A stretch of DNA of 64,000 bases from Muricomes intestini (GTDB lineage: Bacteria > Bacillota > Clostridia > Lachnospirales > Lachnospiraceae): positions 124,001 through 188,000 of the forward strand of contig NZ_SLZZ01000001.1 in assembly GCF_004346165.1 (NCBI RefSeq), read 5' to 3'. A program made the position numbers and the translations under genes. The notes beneath the pieces are model-generated. The model was not told the origin of the DNA. It ran no database searches and saw only the letters and a program-made list of their open reading frames with translations. Shown piece by piece: positions 43,162 to 51,810 of this stretch (position 1 is the stretch's first letter; each line of letters opens with the position of its first letter).

Positions 43162-45051
43162 ATGAAATGGTTACATCTATCTGATTTGCATTTTAATCCT
43201 GATGATGATGGTACAGATAGTAATTATTTAAGAGATAAACTAAAGGATTTTTTATATCAAAACCAAGTTGTTGTAGACTATTTGATCCTTTCAGGTGACT
43301 TTAGGGATGCAAGTTGCCAAGATGATACTGACGAAAACGCCCAAAAAGTTGCACAGTTTATTTTGGGAATCACAAAATTAGTTGGAATAACTAATACATG
43401 TAATATTTTGTGCGTACCGGGAAATCATGATTTGAATCGAGACTATAATAATAGACAAGAACTACTTATTACTGAAAAAAGCAAATATCAAACCGAAAAA
43501 GGTAGATTCGTTAATTTGCCTGAATTAGTTGATGCTTTTTCATTTTACAAGAAAGTACTGAACTTTATCTACGGTACTGATTTTGTCAATACAATGTTTG
43601 ATAATTGTTATAAGATCAGTCCTCATAAAGCTGTGGTGACAAAGGATTGTAATATTTTACTGATTAACACAGAACTTTTAGCGGGACAAAGTGTTGAAGA
43701 TGCCAGTGGAAACAAATGCATAAATGATGCCGGAACGCTAATGGCAGGCAGTAGTTATGTTCTGAATGAGCTTTTAACCGTCAAGCCTACTGAAAAAATA
43801 ACAATTGCTGTTGGTCATCGAGGGCTTGACTTGCTGGAACCTACTGAAAAAAGAAAGCTTGTAAATATTTTTAATGACTATGGAGTCTGCTTATATTTAT
43901 GTGGACATAGTCATACGTTATGGGTAGATGACACCTTGGGTGTCCCGCAAGTCACTGTAGGATGTATAAAACAAGAAAATGGAGTAAGAGCAGGTTTTTC
44001 GTTGGGGGAGTTTTGTGTAGAGAGTAATAATATTAATATCTCTGCGTATTCTTGGGAAAACAATAGTTGGAACAAATATCAACATTTCTACAAAGGCAAT
44101 TCAGATCTGCATATAGATTTAAATGGAGTTGCAGAAGCTTACGGTGGTGGTTTTGACAATAAAATTAAAATTGTTTTGGATGGCAGAGTAAGAGAGTTCT
44201 ATTGCAGAGTTCCAACAGAGGGTATGAAATTTTGGATTGAACATTCTCCTATGATATCGGTGGGTTCAGGAAGCTTAACTTGCGTATTGAAAAACAATCA
44301 ATACACACATCTTATTAACTACAATCATACATTTATATTGTCAAATGCTGTATGGAAAGTCATAGGAATAGACTCAACTATTTCCGGTGTCACAAAACTC
44401 ACCTGTAATAGAGAATTAAAAGGTCCATCCGATGATTTTAAAACAGGAATTGCAAACAAGGACTCAATTTCAAACTACCGGATAGAATTACTGTCACCAA
44501 TCGAAAATATAGGAGTAGATCAAAAAATAGAATTACTACCGCTACTAATTAAAGATTACAAACATATTAAGGATGCAAAGCTTCTCTTGTCTGTATCCAA
44601 TCAAAATATAATAGCTTCAGATAAGATGTCTATAATAGGAAAAAGCATTGGAAAGACAGATATTTTGATTTGGTGGGAAGATGACGATGAGATATTTTTG
44701 CGATTCTCTGTAAATGTATGCGATGAAAAACAAGAAAACGTAGGCTATAGACTATATAGAGAGGATTTAGCATTTAACAGTAAATCATACTTTGATTATT
44801 CTGTCAGAATAAAAAACAAAGTTCGCATTGGAGTTGAAAAATATATAAACGGTGAACAGGTTTCCGTAGACAAGCCCCTTGAATTTTGCCTTATAAGTAA
44901 AGAAGATAATTGTTCCATGCCAATACAACAACTGGAAAATTCCGTAATTGAGGTCGATACATCAGCAATGAGTTACGGAAAACTATATTCTTTGACTATT
45001 AAGGGTGAAACACAAATGCAAGCAGAGATTTGTGGAAAAGGTCTTTTTTAA
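43162..45051 (+). CDS. Calcineurin-like metallophosphoesterase with long beta-rich C-terminal part
   Basis: 629 residues. All metal motifs are present: DLH (8-10), GD (45-46), GNHD (87-90), GHR (218-220) and GHSH (248-251). Residues from about 310 on are not part of that fold: they contain FWIEHSPMISVGSGSLTCVLK, AVWKVIGIDSTISGVTKLTC and two Ig-like stretches (KMSIIGKSIGKTDILIWW; YINGEQVSVDKPLEFCL). This half reminds me of Ig-bearing structural proteins of Firmicutes siphophages, but that is memory-based and weak. No signal peptide, so cytoplasmic. It lies just after the ABC-3C operon and may be a further defence protein. Confidence 0.8.
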   Translation: MKWLHLSDLHFNPDDDGTDSNYLRDKLKDFLYQNQVVVDYLILSGDFRDASCQDDTDENAQKVAQFILGITKLVGITNTCNILCVPGNHDLNRDYNNRQELLITEKSKYQTEKGRFVNLPELVDAFSFYKKVLNFIYGTDFVNTMFDNCYKISPHKAVVTKDCNILLINTELLAGQSVEDASGNKCINDAGTLMAGSSYVLNELLTVKPTEKITIAVGHRGLDLLEPTEKRKLVNIFNDYGVCLYLCGHSHTLWVDDTLGVPQVTVGCIKQENGVRAGFSLGEFCVESNNINISAYSWENNSWNKYQHFYKGNSDLHIDLNGVAEAYGGGFDNKIKIVLDGRVREFYCRVPTEGMKFWIEHSPMISVGSGSLTCVLKNNQYTHLINYNHTFILSNAVWKVIGIDSTISGVTKLTCNRELKGPSDDFKTGIANKDSISNYRIELLSPIENIGVDQKIELLPLLIKDYKHIKDAKLLLSVSNQNIIASDKMSIIGKSIGKTDILIWWEDDDEIFLRFSVNVCDEKQENVGYRLYREDLAFNSKSYFDYSVRIKNKVRIGVEKYINGEQVSVDKPLEFCLISKEDNCSMPIQQLENSVIEVDTSAMSYGKLYSLTIKGETQMQAEICGKGLF

Positions 45052-45072
45052 CCCCTGAATCTTTCAAAGAAG

Positions 45073-45131
45073 ATTCTGCATCTATTTTGTACTAATTACA
45101 CAAAGTTATCAGGATAAAATGGATGCAGAAT
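45073..45131 (+). terminator. 16-bp stem after the metallophosphoesterase gene
   Basis: ATTCTGCATCTATTTT (45073-45088) pairs with AAAATGGATGCAGAAT (45116-45131, one G-U) across 27 bases. Part of the left arm and loop is the repeat copy described separately. It could end the gene, or be a recombination site arm, as there is no clean T-run. Confidence 0.5.
45077..45105. repeat. 29-bp direct repeat, left copy
   Basis: TGCATCTATTTTGTACTAAT followed by TACACAAAG. It matches 45527-45555 at 27 of 29 positions. The two copies lie exactly 450 bp apart and flank a small membrane protein gene. Confidence 0.8.
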
Positions 45132-45220
45132 TGTATCTGTTTTATCTTGATTGTTTATGTTATACTTAAAAGGTATAATCCAACTTAGTATTATTTATAT
45201 TTTGTTTAGGAGATTACCAA

Positions 45221-45454
45221 ATGAGATTTATAATGAAGAAACATATTGGGTCAAGAATTTTACTCGGAATTGCAAGCGTATTATTAATGTGTTATTTGGG
45301 AGGCCTATTTTATATTTACAATATTCAAGAGTACAACCCATATGCTTCTATGGGTGCTGAGTTTGATGCTGTTATTCACAGCGTATTGTTTTTGCCTCCA
45401 ACTGTAATATGCTTGATATTATCTATCGTATTACATATAAAAACAAAAAAGTAA
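45221..45454 (+). CDS. Small two-helix membrane protein
   Basis: 77 residues with two hydrophobic helices (about residues 10-33 and 50-71) and a basic end. AGGAG precedes the ATG. No family recognised. It is bracketed by the 29-bp direct repeats at 45077 and 45527, so it may be a separate small unit. It may regulate or belong to the neighbouring island, but nothing shows this. Confidence 0.5.
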   Translation: MRFIMKKHIGSRILLGIASVLLMCYLGGLFYIYNIQEYNPYASMGAEFDAVIHSVLFLPPTVICLILSIVLHIKTKK

Positions 45455-45526
45455 GTCGCACGGTCTATTATGAGCATAATGTGAAGTTAATAAAACATTT
45501 CTTGTAATAACAGAGCAAATTGTTAG

Positions 45527-45555
45527 TGCATCTATTTTGTACTAATGACACAGAG
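45527..45555. repeat. 29-bp direct repeat, right copy
   Basis: Same as 45077-45105 except T to G and A to G at two positions near its end. It lies just before chromosomal-looking motility genes, so it could be an attachment-site remnant of the element or island. A weak hairpin CACTG/CAGTG with a T-run follows at 45565-45596. Confidence 0.8.
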
Positions 45556-45635
45556 TCTTTATTTCACTGGAGCTCAGTGGGGTAAGGGCTTTTTTTGTTG
45601 CATATATTTCTTTATTATATTTCTTGAGAATCACT

Positions 45636-45661
45636 TAAAAATCATGCAGTTTTGCCGATAA
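45636..45661 (+). promoter_or_regulatory. Sigma-28 (FliA/SigD) type promoter
   Basis: TAAA (45636-45639), 14 bases, then GCCGATAA (45654-45661). The -10 element matches the sigma-28 consensus exactly; spacing is one base shorter than usual. It lies about 50 bases before the ATG at 45712, so the surface protein should be expressed with late flagellar genes. Confidence 0.7.
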
Positions 45662-45711
45662 TATACAATAGAAGTATATTTTACCATCTGGACGAAAAAC
45701 AGGGGGCAGCC

Positions 45712-48700
45712 ATGAAAATTAAAACTGAAAAAAACAAAATATTAAGAATATGCAGTGTTCTTCTGACAATACTTGTCTTCGCGCTTTCCGGCAAAGCAAT
45801 TACAGTGCGGGCAGAAGGAATTTATATACAGGAGGACGCAGAGGATGAAAAGTTTGACCGTGAAGCAGTCAAAGAGGCGGAGGAAATCCAAGAACTTTTA
45901 AAATCAGGCAGTACATCTCAGGGAGCAGAAGCGATGGGAAAAGAGGCTGTCGTGGAGCAGAAATATGCGGCTCCTGCCGAATATATGAAGGAACGGCTTC
46001 AGGGGATGGCCGATGGGACAGTAAATGCAAACAATGTTCTGCTGGAGAATAAAATAAATGCGCTGAGAGCAGAGACCACAGACAATACACTCAATGTTGA
46101 GAACGGTGATATTGTTCTGGAGCAAAGTGGTGACTACAATGTGATTGGTCAGACAAAAGCTCACAATATAACAATAGAATCTGGGGTTGAGTGTAAAATA
46201 ATTCTTTCAGATTTGGGAATTGATTTGTCGCATCTTGATGATAAAGCCTCAAAAAGTCCTATTTACATTAAAAAGGGTGCCACCGTTGAACTTGTTTTGT
46301 CAGGCGAGGCAGATAAAACGGGAGTTCTCCTGTTGGGAAGTCCATTTGTGTCGGGAATTACATTAGAGGATGGAGCCACGCTTCGTATCCGGGGAAAAGG
46401 CAGTATCCTGGTATACGGCGGCGGAGGTGCATATGCAGTTGGAAATGGAAATGTAGGGGGCGGCTCCCTCTGGGTTGGTGAGGAAGCAGATTTTCAGGCA
46501 TACAGTAATAGGACAGAGGGTGCGATTAATGTAAAAGTATCTTCAACTGCAGATACAAAGAAGATTCTACAGGGAACTCTTGCTGCGGCACCGGCTGATT
46601 CTACTATAATCAAGGCTGAAAACAGGGACGACAGAGCAGAACAGTATGTTATAAAGCTTCCGGCAGGATATCTGTCCTTTGCAGCGTCTACGACAACTGC
46701 AGGCGGTGATTATGTATCATATATAGCAGCTACTGAAGCCGCAGATGTTGAAGACTCTATATTGCTGGCAAATGCTTTAAATAGAGACCTGCATAGCTAT
46801 AACCTTACCGGGGCAGGCAATACGCTGGCCTCGCTGACAGCCCTGAAAAGCCAGAAAATCACATATACCGTAACCTTTGACGCAAACGGGGGGAGGTTTC
46901 CAGATGGACAGTCAAAAAGGTTATTAAAGAATGTAGGGTATGGAACCACAATTAGTCCTTTGGCGGAGCAACCTAAGAGAAATAACCATGATCTTTTGGG
47001 CTGGCACAGAACAAAGGATTCCTTTGAGGAGAATGATCAATGGGAATTCGAGGGGGAAAGTGATAGCAATACCGTAGTAAGGGATGGTATGCTGCTGTAT
47101 GCGTCGTGGAGACCCATCATCTGTACAGTCAAGTATTATAACGATGGGCAGTCTTTGGGAAATGAAATTAAGAAAAAATTTGGCGATACAGTAAGCGATG
47201 TAAAGGAAGATGAAAAGCCCCCTTCTCTTGTACGGAAAGGCTTTACACTTGTAGGCTGGCTTGCAGAGGATGGCTCGGATTGGATATTCGGTGACGATGG
47301 AACAAAGATTACGAAAGAAACTACTGTGCTGAAGGCAAACTGGCTTGCAGACTGCCAAGTAACGTTTAATGCAAATGCAGGAACAGATACCGTGACGGGC
47401 ATGCCTTCTGACAATCCAATGACGGTGCCGGCGACTAGACCTATAGCAATAACGGCGAAGCCCCAGCGCTTGGAGTATACATTTATAGGATGGTACAGGG
47501 ATGCAAAGTGTACAAAACCTTGGGATATGAACTCCGACAAGGTTACAGGCAACATCACGTTGTATGCAGGCTGGGGAGCTAATAATACGACGGTGAGCTA
47601 TCATGTGTCAGCCGATGGGACAGAAAGCGTAAGCCCTCTGATTAATACTGTTGCATTTGGAGAGAAAATCCCGGAGCCGGCAGCAAAAAGGGATGCCCGT
47701 ACTACTTTGCCTACAGAATATGCAGTGGAAGGCTGGTATACAGATGCAAAATTAACGAATAAATGGGATTTTTCAGAAGGGCTGAAAGACTCCAACGGAA
47801 GCTTTGATTTATATGTGAAGTGGCGTCAGGTCACGTGCTGGGCAACCTTTCGGCCTAACAGCGCTGATGCAGTGCCTCAGGAGGAACAGTCTCTTTGGGT
47901 GGACAATGGTGGAACGTTACGGGACACTTATGGGGATGATTTAGACAATATGCTTGCGGGGATGTTTACAAGAACCGGCTATGAGGTAGAAAGTTGGGTT
48001 ACCGATAGAGGAAAAGTATGGGATATGTCTGAAGATTCTTTGACGGAAGATATTATATTGAAGGCGCTATGGCAACCGGAGGTCTATAAAATTAACTTTG
48101 ATACTTCCCAGGAGGGCTGTCCCGCCTTATCTTCCAGTGAAAGTTCAAAGGAGGTTGCATATGGGAAAACATTAAGCCAGCCTAATTACCCTGCAGACGG
48201 GCAGAACTGGCTGGGGCATACGTTCCAGGGCTGGTATACTGAAGAGGACGGTAAAGGGGAAAAATGGAGTTTTGCCGGTGCCGGAGCTGCAGATACAGTA
48301 AAGGGAAATATGACCCTCTATGCATACTGGACACAGGACGAATATACAATCAATTTCCAAACTTATGCAGAGGATGAGAATCCCATCGGACCATATACAG
48401 GAGTTCATTACGGTGACCTGCTTGCAAAACCTGACGATCCGGTTAGGGAAAGATATCAGTTTCTTGGTTGGTATAAGGATGAAGAACGGACAGAACTCTG
48501 GGATTTTGCTGCAGATCAGGTGACCGGAGATATGACACTCTATGCCGGATGGCAGGGGGAACCTGTGGATGTTGTTCTCAATGTAAAGTATGAACCGGAA
48601 AATGAAGATTCCGGAAAGATAGTCCAGGTAGATTTGGAGGAAGTGAGATTTGGAGACTTTTTAACGAGGGAGCAGGTAGAGGATCAGGAAACTGAAGCCA

Positions 48701-50208
48701 CAAAGAAGAGACCCGGATATACTTTGAATGGCTGGTATACAGATGAGTTGTATCAGGACGAGGGGCTGTGGGATTTTGCACTGAACCGGGTAGAGCCTCC
48801 AAAAAACGAACCTCTCAATCTCTATGCGTACTGGACCTGGGATGAATATACGGCTCAGTTTATCACTTATGACGGGGACAGCAGCGTTCCACCTCAAACT
48901 GGTCTGCGGTACGGCAATTTACTGGCTAAGCCTTCACCGGATCCTGTGAGGGAACATTATACTTTTGGAGCATGGCATACGGTGCAGAATCCGGAAGACG
49001 ATACAACTGTCTGGAATTTTACCAAGTCCAAAGTGACAGGAGATATGAGTCTGTACGCGGCATGGACACCAGATATCTATACATTGTCCTTTGAGACAAA
49101 CGGTGGTTCGGTCCTTGAACCGGTAAAGGTGACTTATGGCACATATGTTTCTAGTGAAAGTTTAAAGACTACTAAAGAAGGATATGTGCTTGCCGGATGG
49201 TACCGGGATCCTGAGCTGACACAGCCTTTTGCACCCGCTTCTGAATATGTTGACCGGGCAATGACCATTTATGCGAAGTGGGAGCTGAAAAAATATACAG
49301 TGCGCTATCACTACAGAGATTCCCTGGACAGTGCTGAGGAAGAGGTGGAAACCTATAAGGAGGCTTATAAAGTTGGGGATTATCTTGCCAAACCTAACAA
49401 GACAGTACCTCATAAAACCCTGAGTCCATGGTACCAGGATGATACATATCAGGATAAATGGGTATTTAAGCGGGATCAGGTCCGAGGGGATACAGATCTT
49501 TATGCATACTGGTCGGATACACAGTATACGGTACATTTTGAAACCTATGACGGCACAGAGATGAAAGATCTGGAAATGATCTGGGGAGAACAGCCCGAGC
49601 AGCCCGAGGATCCTGCAAGAACAGGCTATACATTTACAGGCTGGTATAAAGATGCCAAGTGGGAGGAGCCCTGGGATTTTAGTGAGGACTTTGTAAATGG
49701 AAACACAACGATTTATTCCGGCTGGGAGGCAAATATGTATACGGTCAGCTTCGATACTGCCGGGGGCTCTGAGGCTGCCGAGTCCCAGACGCTGGCTTAT
49801 GGCTCGCTGATTACGGAGCCGGCCGCACCGACAAGGGACGGATACACCTTCGAAGGCTGGGCAGGCCCAGACGGAAACCCATGGAATTTCAGTAAGGATA
49901 CACTAAAGGAGGATACAGTATTAACGGCACAGTGGTCTGAAAACATATCCGGGGACGGCAATAATGAAAACACATCCGGCGGCACATCGGGGACAGGCAC
50001 CCCAGGCTCGGGAACCCAAAGTTCAGGCACCCCAGGCTCAGGCGCCACAGGTTCGGGGACGGATACATCTGCCCAGGCACTTAAAAGTGCTGCCGGCGAT
50101 TTAAAAGAAATTCTCACCGGAGATAAAGCTCCTCTGACATATTCTATCGCAGGAATTATTTTAGCTGCAGCTGGTATTCTCGGGGCATTGTATAAAAAGA
50201 TAAGATAA
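45712..50208 (+). CDS. Giant InlB-type (Listeria-Bacteroides) repeat surface protein
   Basis: 1498 residues. A signal peptide (residues 1-36) is followed by an acidic helical part and a beta-rich N-terminal domain (about 120-385). Then come 13 repeats of about 75-80 residues of the InlB B-repeat/Flg_new kind, each with a YTVTFD-like start, GW-Y-D in the middle and an LYAYW/LYAGW end. A Gly/Ser/Thr/Pro linker, the motif ILTGDKAPL, a hydrophobic helix and a KKIR tail end the protein: a sorting-signal-like end without LPxTG. It is probably an adhesin on the cell surface. ATG 45712 was chosen over 45652 since it starts the signal peptide. Confidence 0.88.
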   Translation: MKIKTEKNKILRICSVLLTILVFALSGKAITVRAEGIYIQEDAEDEKFDREAVKEAEEIQELLKSGSTSQGAEAMGKEAVVEQKYAAPAEYMKERLQGMADGTVNANNVLLENKINALRAETTDNTLNVENGDIVLEQSGDYNVIGQTKAHNITIESGVECKIILSDLGIDLSHLDDKASKSPIYIKKGATVELVLSGEADKTGVLLLGSPFVSGITLEDGATLRIRGKGSILVYGGGGAYAVGNGNVGGGSLWVGEEADFQAYSNRTEGAINVKVSSTADTKKILQGTLAAAPADSTIIKAENRDDRAEQYVIKLPAGYLSFAASTTTAGGDYVSYIAATEAADVEDSILLANALNRDLHSYNLTGAGNTLASLTALKSQKITYTVTFDANGGRFPDGQSKRLLKNVGYGTTISPLAEQPKRNNHDLLGWHRTKDSFEENDQWEFEGESDSNTVVRDGMLLYASWRPIICTVKYYNDGQSLGNEIKKKFGDTVSDVKEDEKPPSLVRKGFTLVGWLAEDGSDWIFGDDGTKITKETTVLKANWLADCQVTFNANAGTDTVTGMPSDNPMTVPATRPIAITAKPQRLEYTFIGWYRDAKCTKPWDMNSDKVTGNITLYAGWGANNTTVSYHVSADGTESVSPLINTVAFGEKIPEPAAKRDARTTLPTEYAVEGWYTDAKLTNKWDFSEGLKDSNGSFDLYVKWRQVTCWATFRPNSADAVPQEEQSLWVDNGGTLRDTYGDDLDNMLAGMFTRTGYEVESWVTDRGKVWDMSEDSLTEDIILKALWQPEVYKINFDTSQEGCPALSSSESSKEVAYGKTLSQPNYPADGQNWLGHTFQGWYTEEDGKGEKWSFAGAGAADTVKGNMTLYAYWTQDEYTINFQTYAEDENPIGPYTGVHYGDLLAKPDDPVRERYQFLGWYKDEERTELWDFAADQVTGDMTLYAGWQGEPVDVVLNVKYEPENEDSGKIVQVDLEEVRFGDFLTREQVEDQETEATKKRPGYTLNGWYTDELYQDEGLWDFALNRVEPPKNEPLNLYAYWTWDEYTAQFITYDGDSSVPPQTGLRYGNLLAKPSPDPVREHYTFGAWHTVQNPEDDTTVWNFTKSKVTGDMSLYAAWTPDIYTLSFETNGGSVLEPVKVTYGTYVSSESLKTTKEGYVLAGWYRDPELTQPFAPASEYVDRAMTIYAKWELKKYTVRYHYRDSLDSAEEEVETYKEAYKVGDYLAKPNKTVPHKTLSPWYQDDTYQDKWVFKRDQVRGDTDLYAYWSDTQYTVHFETYDGTEMKDLEMIWGEQPEQPEDPARTGYTFTGWYKDAKWEEPWDFSEDFVNGNTTIYSGWEANMYTVSFDTAGGSEAAESQTLAYGSLITEPAAPTRDGYTFEGWAGPDGNPWNFSKDTLKEDTVLTAQWSENISGDGNNENTSGGTSGTGTPGSGTQSSGTPGSGATGSGTDTSAQALKSAAGDLKEILTGDKAPLTYSIAGIILAAAGILGALYKKIR

Positions 50209-50226
50209 GAACCAGGAGGAAACACT

Positions 50227-50631
50227 ATGAAATATGAACTGACAAAGGACTTGGAAACAGGGAATGCACTGATTGACTCTGAGCACAGAGAGTTGTTCAG
50301 AATGGTTAATAATCTGCAAGATGCATGTGCAAAGGGACAGGGACGAAGCCAGGTGGAGACAGCGGCCAAATTTCTTGTGGATTATGTAAAAAAGCATTTC
50401 AGGGATGAACAGAATCTTCAGACAAGTGTGAACTACCCAGGATATCCGGCACACAAGAAGTTTCATGAGGATTACATTAGGCAGATAGAAGGAGGAGCAG
50501 ATAAAATACTGGCCAGTAATGCAGACATTGCGTCTCTGGCAGAGTTAAATAAGCTGATCGGCATATTGGTGGCCCATATCCGGATAGAAGACAGAAAACT
50601 GGCATCTTATGTCAGCAGATACAATAAATAA
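50227..50631 (+). CDS. Bacteriohemerythrin
   Basis: 134 residues. The di-iron ligands of hemerythrins are present: DSEHRELF, HFRDEQ, HKKFHEDY and HIRIEDRKL, giving the H-HxxxE-HxxxH-HxxxxD pattern. Such proteins bind oxygen reversibly or sense it, often beside chemotaxis genes. It starts 18 bases after the surface protein stop with AGGAGG and is probably in the same sigma-28-driven transcript. Confidence 0.9.
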   Translation: MKYELTKDLETGNALIDSEHRELFRMVNNLQDACAKGQGRSQVETAAKFLVDYVKKHFRDEQNLQTSVNYPGYPAHKKFHEDYIRQIEGGADKILASNADIASLAELNKLIGILVAHIRIEDRKLASYVSRYNK

Positions 50632-50650
50632 AAAAGTAATAGCAGCAATG

Positions 50651-50685
50651 AAAAAAGGCATCTGTTTAAAAATAGGTGCCTTTTT
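50651..50685. terminator. Bidirectional terminator between hemerythrin and cheB
   Basis: AAAAAAGGCA-CT pairs with AGGTGCCTTTTT around a TTTAAAAAT loop. A-run and T-run on the two sides allow it to end the convergent transcripts. Confidence 0.8.
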
Positions 50686-50723
50686 GGTGCAGTGTACTTT
50701 CTGCTTCCAGGTACTTTCCGGGC

Positions 50724-51326
50724 TTATGTTTCGGGGGGCAGCTGCTTTTGCAGATACGTCATTAATACACTGGCTATATTCTGGCAGGGAGCTTGTATAC
50801 ATACGGCACCTATCTGGTGAGCTGCCATCGGCATTCCGTATACAACACTTGATTCCTTATCCTGTCCGATGGTATAGGCTCCGCTCTGGCGCATATGGAG
50901 GAGCCCCTGTGCCCCATCCCGTCCCATCCCGGTCAATATGATGCCCACCCCGTTTTGTCCGGCTGTCTCAGCCACAGAGTGGAATAGTACATCCACAGAG
51001 GGGCGGTGTCCGTTTACCTTTTCACCCGGGTAACAGCGGACCCGGTAATGACTGCCGTCACGCAGTACCTTCATCTGCAGGTCTCCGCCGGGAGCTATCA
51101 GGGCAAGCCCGGGATGTATAATATCCCCGTCTTTTGCTTCCCGGACATCTATTTTGCTAAGCTTGTCCAGCCGGTCGGCGTACATTTTTGTAAAGCCTTC
51201 CGGCATATGCTGGGTCACTAGAATACCGGGAATATCACCGGGGAGCTCGCTGAGGATTTGTACAGTTGCCTCTGTACCGCCTGTGGAGGCACCGACAGCA
51301 ATCAGCATGGAGGACAGAACTTTCAT
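50724..51326 (-). CDS. cheB: CheB methylesterase domain protein without receiver domain
   Basis: 200 residues. GASTGG at residues 12-17 holds the catalytic serine, TQHMPEGFTKMYADRLD the catalytic histidine and GIILTGMGRDGAQGLLHM the aspartate of the CheB esterase fold. The usual N-terminal receiver domain (about 130 residues) is absent, so it cannot be activated by CheA phosphorylation in the ordinary way. It overlaps cheW by four bases on the minus strand. It removes methyl groups from chemoreceptors. Confidence 0.9.
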   Translation of the reverse strand: MKVLSSMLIAVGASTGGTEATVQILSELPGDIPGILVTQHMPEGFTKMYADRLDKLSKIDVREAKDGDIIHPGLALIAPGGDLQMKVLRDGSHYRVRCYPGEKVNGHRPSVDVLFHSVAETAGQNGVGIILTGMGRDGAQGLLHMRQSGAYTIGQDKESSVVYGMPMAAHQIGAVCIQAPCQNIASVLMTYLQKQLPPET

Positions 51327-51787
51327 AGTGAACCTCTGATGACTGCTTCGCAGTCCAACAGCAGGACTACGGTGCCGTCTTCAAGAGAAAGCATCAGGTT
51401 TGTCAGCTCCTGGCGGTTCTCGATAGGAATAGGAGATGCAAGTGCCGTATTAATATTCTGAACTTGTAAAACTGAATCTACTGCAATGCCGATGTGGAGG
51501 GAGTCAATTTCCAGAATGATGATGCAGGTAGATGCGGTGTATTCCATAAAAGGCTTGCCCAACTTAAGGCGCATGTCCATAACCGGGATAATCTGCCCTC
51601 TGAGATTAATAATGCCCCTTATATAATCCGGCACCATGGGGAGAGGACGAATCATATAGTTTGTAATAATTTCAATTACATTATCTGTGCTGACTCCAAA
51701 CACCAGATTATCTGATGTGAAAGTAAGAAAACGGGAAGTAGTCTGCTGTTCTTCTTCTAAATTGCCTGTTGATGTTGTGTCTGACAT
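51323..51787 (-). CDS. cheW: CheW coupling protein
   Basis: 154 residues. FLTFTSDNLVFGVSTDNVIEIITNYMIRPLPMVPDYIRGIINLRGQIIPVMDMRLKLG is the full CheW beta-barrel signature. It links chemoreceptors to CheA. It lies 23 bases after the cheA stop; AGGTTTT is a weak site before the ATG. No chemoreceptor gene is in the window. Confidence 0.95.
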   Translation of the reverse strand: MSDTTSTGNLEEEQQTTSRFLTFTSDNLVFGVSTDNVIEIITNYMIRPLPMVPDYIRGIINLRGQIIPVMDMRLKLGKPFMEYTASTCIIILEIDSLHIGIAVDSVLQVQNINTALASPIPIENRQELTNLMLSLEDGTVVLLLDCEAVIRGSL

Positions 51788-51810
51788 AATAAAACCTCCA
51801 ATCTATTTGA

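Noticed and set aside
45071-45134. Terminal inverted repeats of a transposon
   Set aside because: The two arms are 27 bases apart and enclose no gene; a stem-loop after the phosphoesterase gene explains them better.
49980-50075. CRISPR-like short repeats
   Set aside because: The repeated GGCACCCCAGGCTC units are in frame and code for the Gly/Thr/Pro/Ser linker of the surface protein; no spacers.
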